NCBI RefSeq assembly: GCF_002878395.1
Contig: NW_025860786.1
Span: 284,498-348,497, forward strand
DNA: 64,000 nt
DNA from: Capsicum annuum
Taxonomy: Eukaryota > Streptophyta > Magnoliopsida > Solanales > Solanaceae
Direction of reading: 5' to 3'
In this document: positions 22,273 to 33,850 of the stretch, one piece after another
Layout of the letters: the number at the start of each line of letters is the position of its first letter
How positions within the stretch are numbered: the first letter of the stretch is position 1
Position numbers and translations under genes: made by a program
The notes under the pieces: generated by a model
What the model saw: the letters and a program-made list of their open reading frames with translations, nothing else
What the model was told of the DNA's origin: nothing
Databases searched by the model: none

Positions 22273-23629
22273 TTGAATGTACTTGTACCCAAAATATTAG
22301 TTGTATGCCTAGAGCGATGTCATGTTTCCTCGATACTGTTAGTCAAGCTATGATTCTTAGACTTCAGAAAATCTTATGACTCAGTAAATCCCCATGATCT
22401 CATGAACTATGTAAGTTATCAGATGTTACTAGTACTCCATTAGTCCACAGAAATAAGTAACTCAGTCCATGTTAAGTTTAATAAATCTTGTTCAGTGTCT
22501 ATTCAGATAGGAGTAGAAGTTAACACCGAGCGAACCCAAGGGTGGGAACTCACCTGTTATATGGGGGTGTATTTCTTAAAAGAAATCCTTATGTTCCAGA
22601 ACTATACATGCAACATAGGTTGAGACATCATAGCCTACTATATGAGTGTTGCTGAGGTGGCTTAAGCGGATATATGATAGTTCCCACTGTTCTCCTTAGA
22701 GTTACTTGTTATATTAGGGTAACTCATATGTTGTCCTTATAAGTGGCACGGTATTGACACCCTTCCATTCAGGGAATAAATTGGACCCTAATTTAGCTAT
22801 AATGCATCATTTGGGGCATGTTGGTTAGATGACTACATCCCACAGTCTCAGTTTCAATCTTAGTAAAATAACTTAGAAAGTTTATCAAAATTCAAGACTG
22901 TCAGATACAGTCAACTCAGATACCATATGGAACTTAAACAGTTCTATTAGATTCAAAACTATTAGATACAGTCACTCATATTATCAGTTATCAGAGTTCA
23001 ATCATTATTTATATTAGTCATCAGTATACTCATGTTATTAGGATTTCAGATATAGTTACTATGTATGTATGCATGTATTCTCACTTTCATATTAGTCAGT
23101 TAGCCACTATTTTTCATATATATGAACTGCATGAATTCAGCCTACCATAATGCATACCAGTATATTTAAAGTACTGACACATTTGCACTATGGTGCTGTT
23201 ACCATATGTTTAGAGATTTGAGCTCCAGAGCATTAGTAGTTTCCAGATATCTGCAGTCAAAGTTAGGAGTGAGTCCTCATCCTTCGAGGACATGATTATT
23301 TCTCAATTATCTCATTAATTAGTTTATTAGTTGGAGTTAGTTTGGGACATATCCTATCAACTCCTTACTTACACAGTTCAGTCAGTTAGAGGTTTTCTAG
23401 ACTATTATGTTCAGACAGTTATTTTAGTTGTTTTGGGTATTTCATAACCCATTTAGATGTAATGTTTTACTTAAGTTATGTGTTACTTATGGCCTTTAAC
23501 GTCATGTCTCTGTAATATTCAGTATATTATGCATTATACAGGTATATATGTCATTCATGGGTTAGCTTATGGTCGTTCGGGGTCATGAGCACCATGAAAA
23601 ATTTTGGGTACAAGATTTGGGGTGTTACA
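22273..23629 (+). repeat. Element B 5' LTR (3' part only)
   Basis: Aligns with 29975-31321 of the 3' LTR: the GTACTTGTAC start, CTATGATTCTTAGACTTCAG, GTGGCACGGTATTGACACCC and the end GGGGTGTTACA. The right end is fixed by the primer-binding site; the left end is an inverted junction at a GTACTTTGAATGTAC motif. Confidence 0.87.
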
Positions 23630-23633
23630 AACT

Positions 23634-23645
23634 TAGTATTAGAGC
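23634..23645 (+). promoter_or_regulatory. Element B primer-binding site
   Basis: TAGTATTAGAGC is a 10/12 match to TGGTATCAGAGC (initiator tRNA-Met type), five bases after the LTR end. Both differences are G-to-A or C-to-T. Confidence 0.8.
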
Positions 23646-23834
23646 CTAAGGTTCAATAGTGTCCTAGAAAGTCTGAAAGCCACATCTAGTAGTGTCTTGT
23701 ACATGGTTGTGTTCCTAGCCTTATTTATATGTAGGACGCTATAAGATGTTTTAGGAACAGTTTCCCTTCAATCAGTATTCATGTCCTACTAGTAAGCATA
23801 ATCAAAATCTAATCTCTTAGTATAATCTATTTCT

Positions 23835-24995
23835 TCTCCTTATTACAGAACATTACTCCCCAGATAAGAACCTAGCCTATCCAAGAAGATCTCTTGGACA
23901 AACATGTTTCTCATGCGGAGTTCATGGCCATATTCACTACTCTTCCTCAGTCAGTTACTACTCAAAATGAACGACCAGATGTCATTCCATCTAATCTAGT
24001 GGCCAATTTAGCTACAGCCAGGATTTGGGACTTACCCCAAATAAATCCTTCATCCTTTCTTAGGTCTAAGATAGATGAGGACCCTCAGGAATTCCTAGAT
24101 CAGGTGTAGAAGGTTACCGACATAATGGGGGTTATACTAGTGAGAGAGTTGAGCTAGCTGCATATCAATTATAGTATGTGGCTTATACTTGGTTCAAGTA
24201 GTGGAAGTTAGAGAGGGCAGACAATGTAGGGTCAGTTGAGTGGGAGGTGCTTGCTTCAGCATTCCTTGATAAATTCTTTCCCCTAAAGCTTAGAAAAGAT
24301 AAGGTTCTAGATTTTATCAACCTAAGGGAGGGAGATATGATAATGAAAGAGTATTCTCTTAACTCTAATCAATTTTCCAGATATGCCCCTTATGTGGTTG
24401 CACATAGAAGGGAAACGATGAGTAAGTTTATTTTAGAGGTGAATGATGGTGTGGTTAATTAGTGAAGATTCTCCATGCTGAATAGTGACATGACTTTAAC
24501 TCAGCTAATGACTTATGCTCAATAACAAATAGAGGAGGATAAGATTAATATGAGTGAGTAGCAGAATAAGAGAGCGAAGACAGGCAGTTTCAACTTTGCT
24601 CGGCCTAAGTCAGAAGGAGGAAACCATTCTATGTTTCATCCTAAGTCATCAATTCCACCTCTTTCTTTAGCCAGTGTGCCAATTCCTAAGTTTCGAGAAA
24701 GTAGCAAAGATAGAGCTCCAAGCTCTAAGTTCCAGGGAATTGTTAGCAGTGCCCACACCTATCCTCTTTTTTAAAATTATGGCCATTACCGTCAGGGTAT
24801 TCACAAAGCTAGCAATGGTATTTTCTTTGAATGTGGCAAACCAGGCCATAGAGTCAGAGACTATCCTCAGCCTGGTCCTGAGGGTCAACAGAATCACTTC
24901 TCATCTTTGTTCGGTCATCCAAATAAGTAGGGTGCCACCTCTAGTGATACTAGTGGGAAACACCCTAATCGTCTCTATGCTCTTCAGTCTCGACA
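23835..24995 (+). pseudogene. Element B gag remnant
   Basis: Open segment 23894-24109 contains the capsid lead FMAIFTTLPQSVTTQN and the conserved DEDPQEFLDQV. Segment 24247-24462 carries ASAFLDKFFPLKLRKDKV and FINLREGDMIMKEYSL, the core of Tekay gag. The zinc knuckle near 24826-24865 has lost two cysteines (Phe and Tyr instead) while GHRVRD is kept. Stops separate the segments, including a Trp-rich region (24165-24205). Expected role: capsid and RNA packaging. Confidence 0.85.
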
Positions 24996-25500
24996 AGATC
25001 AGGAAAAATCTCCTGATGTGGCTACCGATACATTACAGATCTTTCATGTGCATGTTTATGCTTTTCTAGATCCAGGAAGTTATTTGTCTTTTGTCACTCC
25101 TAATATAGCAGGTGATTTCAGAGTCAGTCCCAAAATTCTAGCAGAGCCCTTTTCAGTCTCTAACGCAGTGCTTAAAACCAACATAGCCCGACGGATATAC
25201 AGGAACTACCCGATTATGATATCTCAGAAAGTCACTTCAGAAGACTTAGTAGAATTAGAGATTATTGATTTTTATGTCATTCTCAATATGGATTAGCATC
25301 ATTACTTCTATGCCATAGTGAAACTACAGAAATAGAATAGTTTTATTTTATTTTCTTAATGAACCCATCGTAGGGTGGAAGGTTAGTGTATCCGTTTTTA
25401 GAGGTTAGCTTATTTCTTACCTTTGGTCACGAAAAATGATAGCTAAAGAATGTGTCTTTCATCTTTTTTGAGTTAAGGACACTAGTTCCAAAACTCCCAG
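24995..25500 (+). pseudogene. Element B protease remnant
   Basis: Open stretch 25018-25296 reads through FHVHVYAFLDPG, with the active-site box as DPGSY at 25069-25083 (DPGAS in the intact motif). Then come LSFVTPNIAGDF, ILAEPFSVS, IYRNYPIMISQKVTSEDLVELEI and a YVILNMD end. A stop follows where Trp is expected. Nearly complete domain, but disconnected from its neighbours. Confidence 0.83.
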
Positions 25501-26420
25501 TCTTGAATCAGTCCCAGTCGTTAATGAAAAATAAAATGTTTTCCCAAAAATCTTCTAAAAATTCCTTCCATATGGAAAATTAACTTCGGTATTGATCTTC
25601 TTCGAGATACTCAACATATATCCATTCTTCCATAAAAAATGGAACCGGCAAAACACAGAGAACTGAAAGAATAGTTGAAGGATCTCTTAGAAAAGGGATT
25701 CATCAGGCTTAGTGTGTCCTCATGGGGCACTCCAGTATTATTGATGCACAAGAAAGACGGTTCTCTCAAAATTTGTATAGACTAGCATCAACATAATAAA
25801 GTCATTGTCAAGATCAAATATCCTCTTTCCATAATTGATGCCTTGTTAGACCAACTTCAGGGTGCTCACTATTTCTCCAAGATAGACCTCAGATCCGGCT
25901 ATCATCAGCTCAGAGTCAGAGAATGTGACATCTTAAAAATTGCTTTTCATACATGGTATGGTCACTTTGAATTTTTAGTTATGTCCTTTGGTCTCACTAT
26001 TGCCCCAGCATCTTTCATGGATTTAATGAACCGTGTGTTCAGTTAGTACTTGGACATGTTCATTACAGTCTTCATAGATGTTATTCTGGTCTATTCCCAC
26101 AGTTAGCAAGATCAAGCAGACCATTTTAGAACAGTACTTCAGACTCTTAAAGATCATCAGTTATTCGCCAAATTCTGTAAGTATAAGTTTTGGCTAAGGT
26201 TAGTAGGATTCCTTGGTCATATTATTTCTTGTGATAGCATCAGAGTAGATCCTCAAAAGACCGAAGTAGTAAGATACTGTCCTCGCCCATTCTATCTATT
26301 AGATATCAGGAGTATCATAGGTTTGGCTAGCTATTATAGATGGTTTTATAAGGGATTTTCATCTATTGAATCTCCTATGTCTAGATTGACTCAGAAGAAA
26401 GTCAAGTTTCAGTGATCAGA
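25500..26420 (+). pseudogene. Element B reverse transcriptase remnant
   Basis: LLEKGFI near 25687, [11 protein letters not shown] near 25750 and the open stretch 25843-26046 with [20 protein letters not shown] and [20 protein letters not shown]. The first catalytic Asp (KIDLRSGY) is present. The YxDD-equivalent box at about 26065-26090 reads IDVIL instead of IDDIL, removing a metal-binding Asp. A stop at 26044-26046 replaces the Gln before YLDMF. Confidence 0.87.
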
Positions 26421-27090
26421 TCTTTTCGAGAAGAGTTTTCAGGAGTTGAAGACTCTACTCACCTCAACCCCAGTTCTATCTCTTCCAGCTGGTTCATATG
26501 GGTTCGTAGTGTATTGTGATGCATCCAGACTAGGATTGGGTTGTATCCTATATAGTATGGTAAGGTCATAGCCTACACCCCCAAACAACTTAAACCCCAA
26601 GAGAATAATTATCCTACTCAAAATCTTGAATTAGTAGCCGTAGTATTTTCCTTGAAGATTTGGAGGCATTATCTATATGGTGTTCATATAGATGTATTCA
26701 TAGATCATAAGAGCCTTCATTATTTTTTTTCTCAATAATATCTAAATCTTCATCAGAGAAGATGGTTAGAGCTCTTGAAAGATTATGACATGAGTGTCAA
26801 ATTAGAGCGGATATGTAGAAAAATGAGGGCCAATATAGTGGCTGACACTCTCAATAGACGGTTTATGGGTAGTGTTGCTCATGTCGAAGATATTAAAAAG
26901 AAGATAGCTAAAGAAGTCCATTAGCTTACCAGACTAGGCATTCGGTTAGTTGATAAAAAGGAGGGTGATATATAGGTTCAGAGTAGTTCAAAATTATCTC
27001 TAGTTTTTTAGGTGAAAGAAAAGAAAGATGGGGATCCTAGCCATGTCAAGTTAAAAAAGTCAGACAAGGTTTAGAAAATAGAGGTTTTCT
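26420..27090 (+). pseudogene. Element B RNase H remnant
   Basis: VYCDASRLGLGCIL-like at 26507-26550, [27 protein letters not shown] at about 26606-26690 and IDHKSLH near 26701-26720 keep the D, E, D landmarks. A frame break near 26550 and another at the poly-T near 26725 divide it. The C-terminal tail with ADTLNRRFMGSVAHVE is at about 26840-26890. Confidence 0.83.
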
Positions 27091-28465
27091 TTAAATGGGG
27101 AGATGGTGTTCTGTGTTTTCAAGGTCGTCTATTTTTTCTAGTAGTAGATGACTTAAGGCAGTGAATACTTACAGAAGCATATGGGGCGCGCTACTCTATA
27201 TATCCAGGGGCCACAAAAATGTACCGCAATTTACGAGAAATATATTACAGGAGTGGAGTGAATAAAGATATTGCAGATTTTATGGCTAAAGGCTCTACAT
27301 GTCACCAGGATAAGATAGAGCATCAGAAGCCTAGTGGGTCCATGCAGAGTTCAGTATCCCTACTTCGGAGAGGAAAGAAGTAAACATGGAGTTCGTGATG
27401 GGTTTGCCTCAAACTCATCATCAACATGATTCCGTTTTGGCCATTATAGATAGAATGACCAATAAACCTATTTCCTTTTAGTTCATACCTTTTATTTAGC
27501 CAAGGATTATTCCAAACTCTACATCAGGGAGTTGGTCAAATTGCACGGTGTTTCGCTATCTATTATCTCAGACGGAGGTACCCAGTTCACCTTTTATTTC
27601 TAGAAAGCATTCCAAAATGGTCTTGGTACCCAATTTCATCTCGGTAAAGCCTTACAAGCTCAAAAAAATGGTCAAGTAAAGAGGACCATTTAGACTTTAG
27701 AAGATATGTTGCCTAAGTGGGCAATTGATGTCAAGGGAAGTTGGGATGACCAGTTGCCTTTGATTGAATTTGCATACAACAAGAACTATCATTCGAGTAT
27801 TAAGATTTCTCAATTTGAAGCTCTCTACAACAAGAGTTGTAGATCTCAAATTGGTTGGTTCAAAGTTAGTGAGGCCTCAGTTATAGGGCCTGACTTGATG
27901 GTATTCAACACCTAAGAGAAAGTCCAGTTGATCAGAGAAAGACTCCGAGCTACACAGAGCCAACAAAAGTCTTATTCATACATCCATAAAAAAGATCTCG
28001 AGTTCAAGATTGGTGACTCTGTCTATTTAAAGATCTCTCCCATGAAGGGAGTAAAGAGGTTTGGCAAGAAGGGAAAGCTCAATCCCTGATATGTCAGTCC
28101 CTTCAAGATTCTCAGTCGTTTTTGAAAAGTAGCTTATGAGCTCGAATTTCCTTTAGATATAGCCTCAGTTCGTCAAGTCTTCTATGTCTTTTTGCTTAAG
28201 AAATGTATAGGTGACCTAGCAGTTTTAGACACTATTCAGAGCAACAATTTTCAGAACTACCTCTCTTTTGAAGAGATTCCAATTGAAATCCTAGACTATC
28301 AGACTCGTTGATTGAGGAATAAAGAAGTCCCTCTAGTTAAAGTTATTTGGCAAAATTATTCTATCGAGGGAGTTACTTAGGAAATAGAAGCAGGCATGAA
28401 TAGCAAGTATCCTCACCTCTTCTCCGCCGACTCAGATCAAGCTCAAGGTAATAGTTCTCCTTAAG
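27090..28465 (+). pseudogene. Element B integrase and C-terminal remnant
   Basis: N-terminal zinc-binding segment with YSIYPGATKMYRN-like at about 27195-27230. Core: the first catalytic Asp is Glu (VNMEFVMG, about 27380), the second is kept (ISDGGTQF, about 27570), and the Glu position after NGQV is Lys at 27679-27681. Open stretch 27706-27915 carries VKGSWDDQLPLIEFAYNKNY. The C-terminal part has SPMKGVKRFGKKGKL (about 28037) and ends near the LFSADSDQAQG segment (28417-28448). Confidence 0.86.
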
Positions 28466-28766
28466 CTTACCCAGATTCATGTTCAATGTTCATCAGAAAC
28501 TTTGTATTTAATACCATTGCATATTAAGTCATGCATTCATGTATCAACTTAGTTATATAATTATGCATTAGACATGTATTCCCATTGTGAGAAATTTAGT
28601 TCATCATAAACATGTACCAAATATGTATGTTCAGTATAATATGTTCAGTTATTGATCATGTCAGTGATGACATCATGTTTCAGTATTTATGTTCAGTATG
28701 TATGTTGGTTATTCTATCCCCTCACTTAGTCTCATTCGAGGATGAATGTTCTCAAGGATGAGATAT
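28466..28766 (+). promoter_or_regulatory. Element B 3' UTR with hairpin and polypurine tract
   Basis: ATGCAT/CATGTAT-rich stretch. The hairpin CATTCG-AGGA-TGAATG lies at 28733-28748, with one pair reduced to G-T relative to element A. The degraded polypurine tract AAGGATGAGA (28754-28763) lies just before the LTR TG. Confidence 0.7.
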
Positions 28767-31321
28767 TGTAAGACCCCATACTTGTTCCAAGATTGAAATC
28801 ATCTCAATAATGTTAGAATTTTTCATTGAAAGATGAATCAACTTTTATACATGTGCTATTTTTAATTAGCTTTCCAATGATACCAATTTCATCAAAATCC
28901 GACATCGGAGGAGAAAATTATGGCCAAAATACAGAAGGCAGAAAAAATACCTAGGTGCGATGGTGAGGACGACGGACCATCAGACTAGTGACTGGTCGTC
29001 GCCCATGACCATCGTAGCGAGTCAGTGTGACTACCTTCTTCCTAGGAGTGACGGCCTAGGACAACGGACCATCGGACTTGCGACGGATAGTCGCTCAAGT
29101 TGTAATAAAGGAAATAACAGAGCCACCTTCTAGATAAGGTGCGACGGGAAGGTTGACAAACAATTGAACTTGCAACGGACCGTCGCCCAAGATGTTGCTA
29201 CATAGGAAGTAAGACTTATTCTTGGTCTATGTATGATCATCAAAATAATAGACCATTTCCCTAGCGATGGACCATCGCATGAGCCATCACAGGTCCCAAT
29301 TTAGCAAATTACAGTTATTTTAAAAGGGTTTCTTGGTATTTTACCCCTCGTTTATATACCATATTATATTCGACCAAAGATCAGAAATTCATTATTCTTT
29401 CACAACAACAAAAATAGGGTTTTCACTCTAGCATTAATGTCTAAGAACAAAATTCAGATCTTCATCAAGAACGAAGAGATTCAATTCATCAAGTCTAAGA
29501 ATTCCAAGAAAACTCAACCCATGTACGCATAGTGTTCATTTATCAACTCCTTTCATCCATGGAGACCAAGAATTTCTTTTCAAAGTTTATGTTTATGGAT
29601 TTCCTTTATGAATTTCATGGTTGGGCTACTCTTGTTCATGTTAATAGTGAGTAATTGAATTCTATTCTTTGTTGGGGGATAAATTTTATGTGGATTTGAT
29701 TAGTATAGATGTAGATTCATGTAAACCTATTATTAAACTCATGAATGATGAAATTAGAATTGAATCATGATGTTTAATTGTTATATAGTGTTGTTTACAC
29801 ATACTATGCCTAGATGAAGAAAAAGGCCCAACTAGCATAATATCCTGAAATCCCCATGTATGTGCAAGTTTATGCGGATCACATATTTGATGAAATGCTT
29901 CAATAATTGTATCATGGATTATGATGTTAGTGATGTGTTCAAGTAGGTCATGCTTTACTAGTTTTCTTCGAACAAGTCCTGGGGGTACTTGTACAAAAAT
30001 TATTAGCTATGTGTCTAGAGCCATGTCATGATTCCACAATACTCTCAGTCAAGCTATGATCCTTAGACTTCAGACAATCTTATAACTCATGAAATATCCA
30101 TGACCTTATGAACTCAGTCAGTTGTTAGATATCAGTAGTATTTAATCAGTCAATAGAAGTCAGTAACTCAGTCTATGTTCAGTTCAATAAATCATATTTA
30201 GTGTCTATTCAAATGGGAGTAGAAATTAGCATCGGGCGAACCTAAGGGTGGGAACTCACTTGTTATATGAGGGTGTGATTCTTAGAATCAATTCTTGCAT
30301 TATAGAACAATGTAGCCAGGATAGGTCGAAATATCATAGCCAGCTATATGAGGGTTGATGAGCTGGCTTAATCAATATATGAGGGTTCCAAATATTCTCA
30401 TTAGAGTTACTTGTTATATTAGGGTCACACATATGTTGTCCTTACAAGTGGCACGGTATTGACACCCTTCCAATAAAGGGATAGATTGGATCGCAATTTG
30501 GCTATAATGCGTCATTTGGGGCATGTTGGTTAGGCGACTACCTCCCACAGTCTTAGTAAAAGAACTTAGATAGTTTTTTAGAATTCAGGACTATTAGATA
30601 CAGTCAACTTCAATACATTATGGAACTCAGCTAGTTTTATCAGATTCAGGACTGTCAGATACAGTCACTCATGTTATCAATTATCAGAGTTCAGTTATTA
30701 GTTTTGTTAGTCATCACCATGCTCATGTTGTCTCAATTTTCGATATAGTTTCTATGAATGTATAAATGTATTCTCACTTTCATAATAGTCAGTTAGCCAG
30801 TATTGTTTATGCATATGACCCCTATGCATTTAGCCTACCTCACATGCATACTAGTACATTCAAAGTACTAACGCATTTGCGCAATGGTGTCTTGTAACTT
30901 AGTTTCAGAGACATGATCTCCAGAGAAATAGTAGATTCCAGTTATCAGTAGTCAAAGGTAGCAATGAGTCCTCATACTTCGAGTAAATGATTATATATCT
31001 CTTATCTCATTAATTAGTTTATTAGTTGGAGTTAGTTGGGGACATGTCCATTCAAATCCCTGCTCAAACAGTTCAGTTAGTTAGAGATTTTCTACACTAT
31101 TATGTTTAGATTGTTATTTCAGTTGTTTTGGGTATTTCATACCGTTTAGATATTATGTTTTACTTTAGTTATGTGAACCTTATGACCTTTTAGTTCAAGT
31201 TTCCCCATTATTCAGTATATTATGCGGTATATAGGTATAAATATTAGTCATGGCTTAGATTGTGGTCCATCGGGGATATAAGAACCATGTAGCTATTAGG
31301 TACCAGATTTGGGGCAATACA
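28767..31321 (+). repeat. Element B 3' LTR, complete (about 2.55 kb)
   Basis: Begins TGTAAGACCCC and ends GGGGCAATACA, giving TGTA/TACA-type termini. Contains the GACGG/CCGTC array (28950-29300), a TATA box (29351-29360), a leader, and all segments shared with LTR A and with the 5' LTR fragment. The best reference copy of this LTR family in the window. Confidence 0.9.
28950..29360 (+). promoter_or_regulatory. LTR B quasi-palindrome array plus TATA box
   Basis: GACGACGGACCATCAG, GCGACGGATAGTCGC (29080-29094) and AACGGACCGTCGCCC repeat the same core as LTR A, followed by TTTATATACC at 29351-29360. Confidence 0.6.
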
Positions 31322-31505
31322 ATCCTCATCATCTTTATTTTCCTTATTTGTAGTAAAATAAAATTCTCTATCCTTCATCAAGTCATCGTTTATCATGTTA
31401 TTTGTTTTTCCCCACTTGTAGAACTTTTCTTGATATTATGTTTGAGTAAAATAAAATTCTCAGCAACCCATATTATTCTACTTAATGTATTTTCTTTCTT
31501 TATAG
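31322..31505. other. T-rich, intron-like stretch after LTR B
   Basis: No ORF with a signature. It is T-rich and ends in TTTTCTTTCTTTATAG, a good plant 3' splice-site context. The 16-mer GTAAAATAAAATTCTC occurs twice (about 31352 and 31446). Confidence 0.35.
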
Positions 31506-31980
31506 GAATATCTTGATCAACTAGCTGGGGAAATTTGAGATTTACTGTACAGGACCCAGGTTTTTCAATTGAGGAGGGAATTTTTGATTGAGATGTTTCT
31601 TAATACCTTAGAGAGTCAAACCTTTAATTTAGGACAACTTTCAAGACTAAATAATCAGAGTTTTTGGTAGAACAGTTGAGGTTTTACTAGAATAGTTTCA
31701 CTAAAGGTTTCAAAAATGTCCGAAGGAGGACTGATAGGTTACTATATAGCTTTTTAGGTTGATCTAAGGATATTTCTTTCATGGGGTTTGAAACATATAG
31801 TGCATTAGTAATTTTTGACTCTTAGAGATAGGCAGAGAGAGCAATAGGAAGAAAAAAATGTTCCAAGCTACTTGTAAAGAGGATGAAACAAGAGGATTTA
31901 ATTTTGCAGTTGACTAGATGGTCATTTGAGTGGAATATTTGAATTGTCCCTATTAATTACTGAAGGAGACTATTCACACT
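31506..31980 (+). pseudogene. Decayed exon-like coding fragment, family unknown
   Basis: Directly after a splice-acceptor-like TTTATAG, the translation starts EYLDQLAGEI and (after one stop) continues TQVFQLRREFLIEMFLNTL and TFNLGQLSRLNNQS without further stops. A one-base shift at a T-run then gives FLVEQLRFY and, past another stop, NSFTKGFKNVRRRTDRLLYS and DISFMGFETYSAL. The composition is protein-like, helical and unlike retroelement pol or gag that I know. Stops sit where CGA-to-TGA or CAG-to-TAG would explain them. It may be a captured host-gene exon or an unfamiliar element ORF; I cannot name it. Confidence 0.35.
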
Positions 31981-32400
31981 ATTTTAAGATTAACAACTTT
32001 TTTTTAGGTACAAAAAGACATGAGACCTTTTTCAAATAGAGATTTAATAATTTTTAAGGCACATTGTAATGGCACTAACTTGAGAATGGGACCAGGTCCC
32101 TCTTCTTTTTGAGAAAATTTCCTATTTGTATTTGCTTAAATTGTTTACTTTAAAAGTTGTTCCCTTGGGTATATACCTACAAAGGTATGGTACTAAGTTA
32201 GATTAGCATACGCCTACTTTATCATGGATACTTATGTCCTTGACATAGCAAAACTTTGTAGGGCAGGCACAAATACATGTTATAACTTAGGTTGTCTTGA
32301 TCAAGTAATTCTTTGGCCTCTGCACACAACTTTTGTCTTTAAACATTCCATCAAATTTGTTAGGTACCAGTTCCCTTAAAAGAACCTATTGGAAACTATG
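31980..32400. other. Unassigned stretch with GGGACC-type palindrome
   Basis: Contains GGGACCAGGTCCC at 32088-32100. No confident coding signature on either strand; probably part of the neighbouring copia remnant or its flanks. Confidence 0.3.
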
Positions 32401-32800
32401 ACACCTTCACTCAAAATATCTTGAAAGATAGGCTGCATTTAGATCTTCCATACTTAAACTTTGAATAATGCCTTTTAATGAGTATTCATGAAAGTAGTCC
32501 TCTTTCTGAAACCTAAAATAATAATAATTTGTTTTGTTTTTGAACCCACTTGAGCTTGAGTTCCCAATATGAATAAATGGTGTGATCAAAACCTTCTTGG
32601 ACCATTTATGTAGAGAACTTATTTTCATCTCAGTTGGTTCTGTGTAACCTTGATGGCCATATCAAAATTTTATTATTATATCTCGTATCCATCTTTGAAT
32701 ATTTACCGTGATGTTTCCATCTTCTCTACAATGATTACACATAGGTTTTCAAGCCTTATTTCTAGCATTACTTACTTACTTCTCTTTAGATCCAGTAGGC
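32400..32800 (-). pseudogene. Copia (SIRE/Maximus-like) gag/pol junction remnant
   Basis: Minus strand. A CNHCREDGN segment (about 32735) resembles the CXXC..GH knuckle of SIRE-type copia, with the His and last Cys lost. It leads into YGHQGYTEPTEMKISSLHKW and VLITPFIHIGNSSSSGFKNK (32520-32660). This fits the region between gag and protease in Solanaceae copia elements. It is collinear with the gag remnant at higher coordinates. Confidence 0.45.
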
Positions 32801-32999
32801 TGAGCTTTCCCTTAGCAACCTAGGATTGTGACATTATTAATGATTTGACTTTTCATTTCGAAGGTGTCTATGACAAATCAACCTACTTTAGAGATTTGTA
32901 AAACTCTTCTTTTAAATGGGCCAAGTCCTTTTCTAGTGTTTTATTCTTGTGGAGTGTATACCTAAGGTGTTCTTGGCAACCCCTTAGCTTTACTCAAGT

Positions 33000-33850
33000 T
33001 AAATTTAAATCTTTTAGGCTTTATTTATCTCGTTACCCTCAGAAGCATTGACTTTTTTTAGTTGACTCTCCATGTTTAGATTGTCAGATTTTAACATAGC
33101 AAATTGTTCTTTTATTTTTGAAATATAAAGAATCAAGGTAGCTAGTTCAATCTCCAAATTCTGTACTTCTTCTAAATTATTTTTCTCAATAGTTTGTTCA
33201 CATATAGAGTCTATTAACACACTATCAAGGCTCTTTAATCTCTTAGTAAAGTTGTTATATATATTATCCTTAATATCAAAAGGAGTTACCTCCTTCTGCT
33301 TTTCCCTTTCTATGTTTGCCAACAAGGCAAGGAAGGAATCATATATAACTGGACTATCTTCCACTTCTAGCATAGATCCTCCTCCAGTCTTCTCATTTTC
33401 ATCTAGACTAATAGACGAGTCTTACCATACAACTAGTGTTTGCTTGTTAACATACCCAATTGCTACTTTCTTCATTGTATTTTTAGGATTTTAATTACTA
33501 TTTTGCATTTGGTACTTTTCCTTGGATGCTTCAGAGCAATCATCTTTGTGACGACCTTTAATCTTACCATTCCCTTTTCTAAGTTAACCACCTTTTTAAT
33601 AGCTCTACTAATTTTTATTGCCAAAAGTACAGTATTGGTGTCTTCTTCACATGGGTCAGACTCTAAAACCTTCAAGATCAGGAATCTTTCCTTTTTTACA
33701 TTTTTTAATTCCATTCCTAGTTAAGTTAAAGCAATCAATTTTTCTAGAATACTCTAGGTGTGAACATTTTAGGGTGAACCTCACTCTTAAACCAATTGTT
33801 GGAATCCTTAGGTATTGCACCACATAGTGAGGGACCAAGTCCCTCAAAGT
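33000..33850 (-). pseudogene. Copia (SIRE/Maximus-like) gag coiled-coil remnant
   Basis: Minus-strand frames 33472-33714 and 33014-33373. The second (119 codons) reads SMLEVEDSPVIYDSFLALLA, then KLKSLDSVLIDS-like and a Glu/Leu/Lys-rich heptad-like region ending LKKVNASEGNEINKA. This matches the post-knuckle part of SIRE-type gag, where a W-DSSS-acidic linker precedes YDSLLALLA and a coiled coil. A stop replaces the residue after VVW near 33430. No intact copia pol follows. Confidence 0.55.

Larger units (their letters stand above)
22273..31321 (+). mobile_element. Element B: Tekay/Del-type Ty3-gypsy element with both LTRs
   Basis: Truncated 5' LTR, primer-binding site, gag, protease, RT, RNase H, integrase, UTR, polypurine tract and complete 3' LTR are all present in order. 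It shares its family with element A. All coding domains are broken. The 5' LTR lacks roughly its first 1.2 kb, replaced by an inverted LTR fragment, so target-site duplications cannot be checked. Confidence 0.92.

Noticed and set aside
28950..29300. Regularly recurring short repeats resembling a CRISPR-like array
   Set aside because: Spacing and word sequence are irregular, the setting is a plant LTR, and no cas genes exist; this is the LTR U3 array.
33252..33724. Plus-strand hydrophobic ORFs suggesting membrane proteins
   Set aside because: They are antisense shadows of the copia gag coiled-coil on the minus strand.
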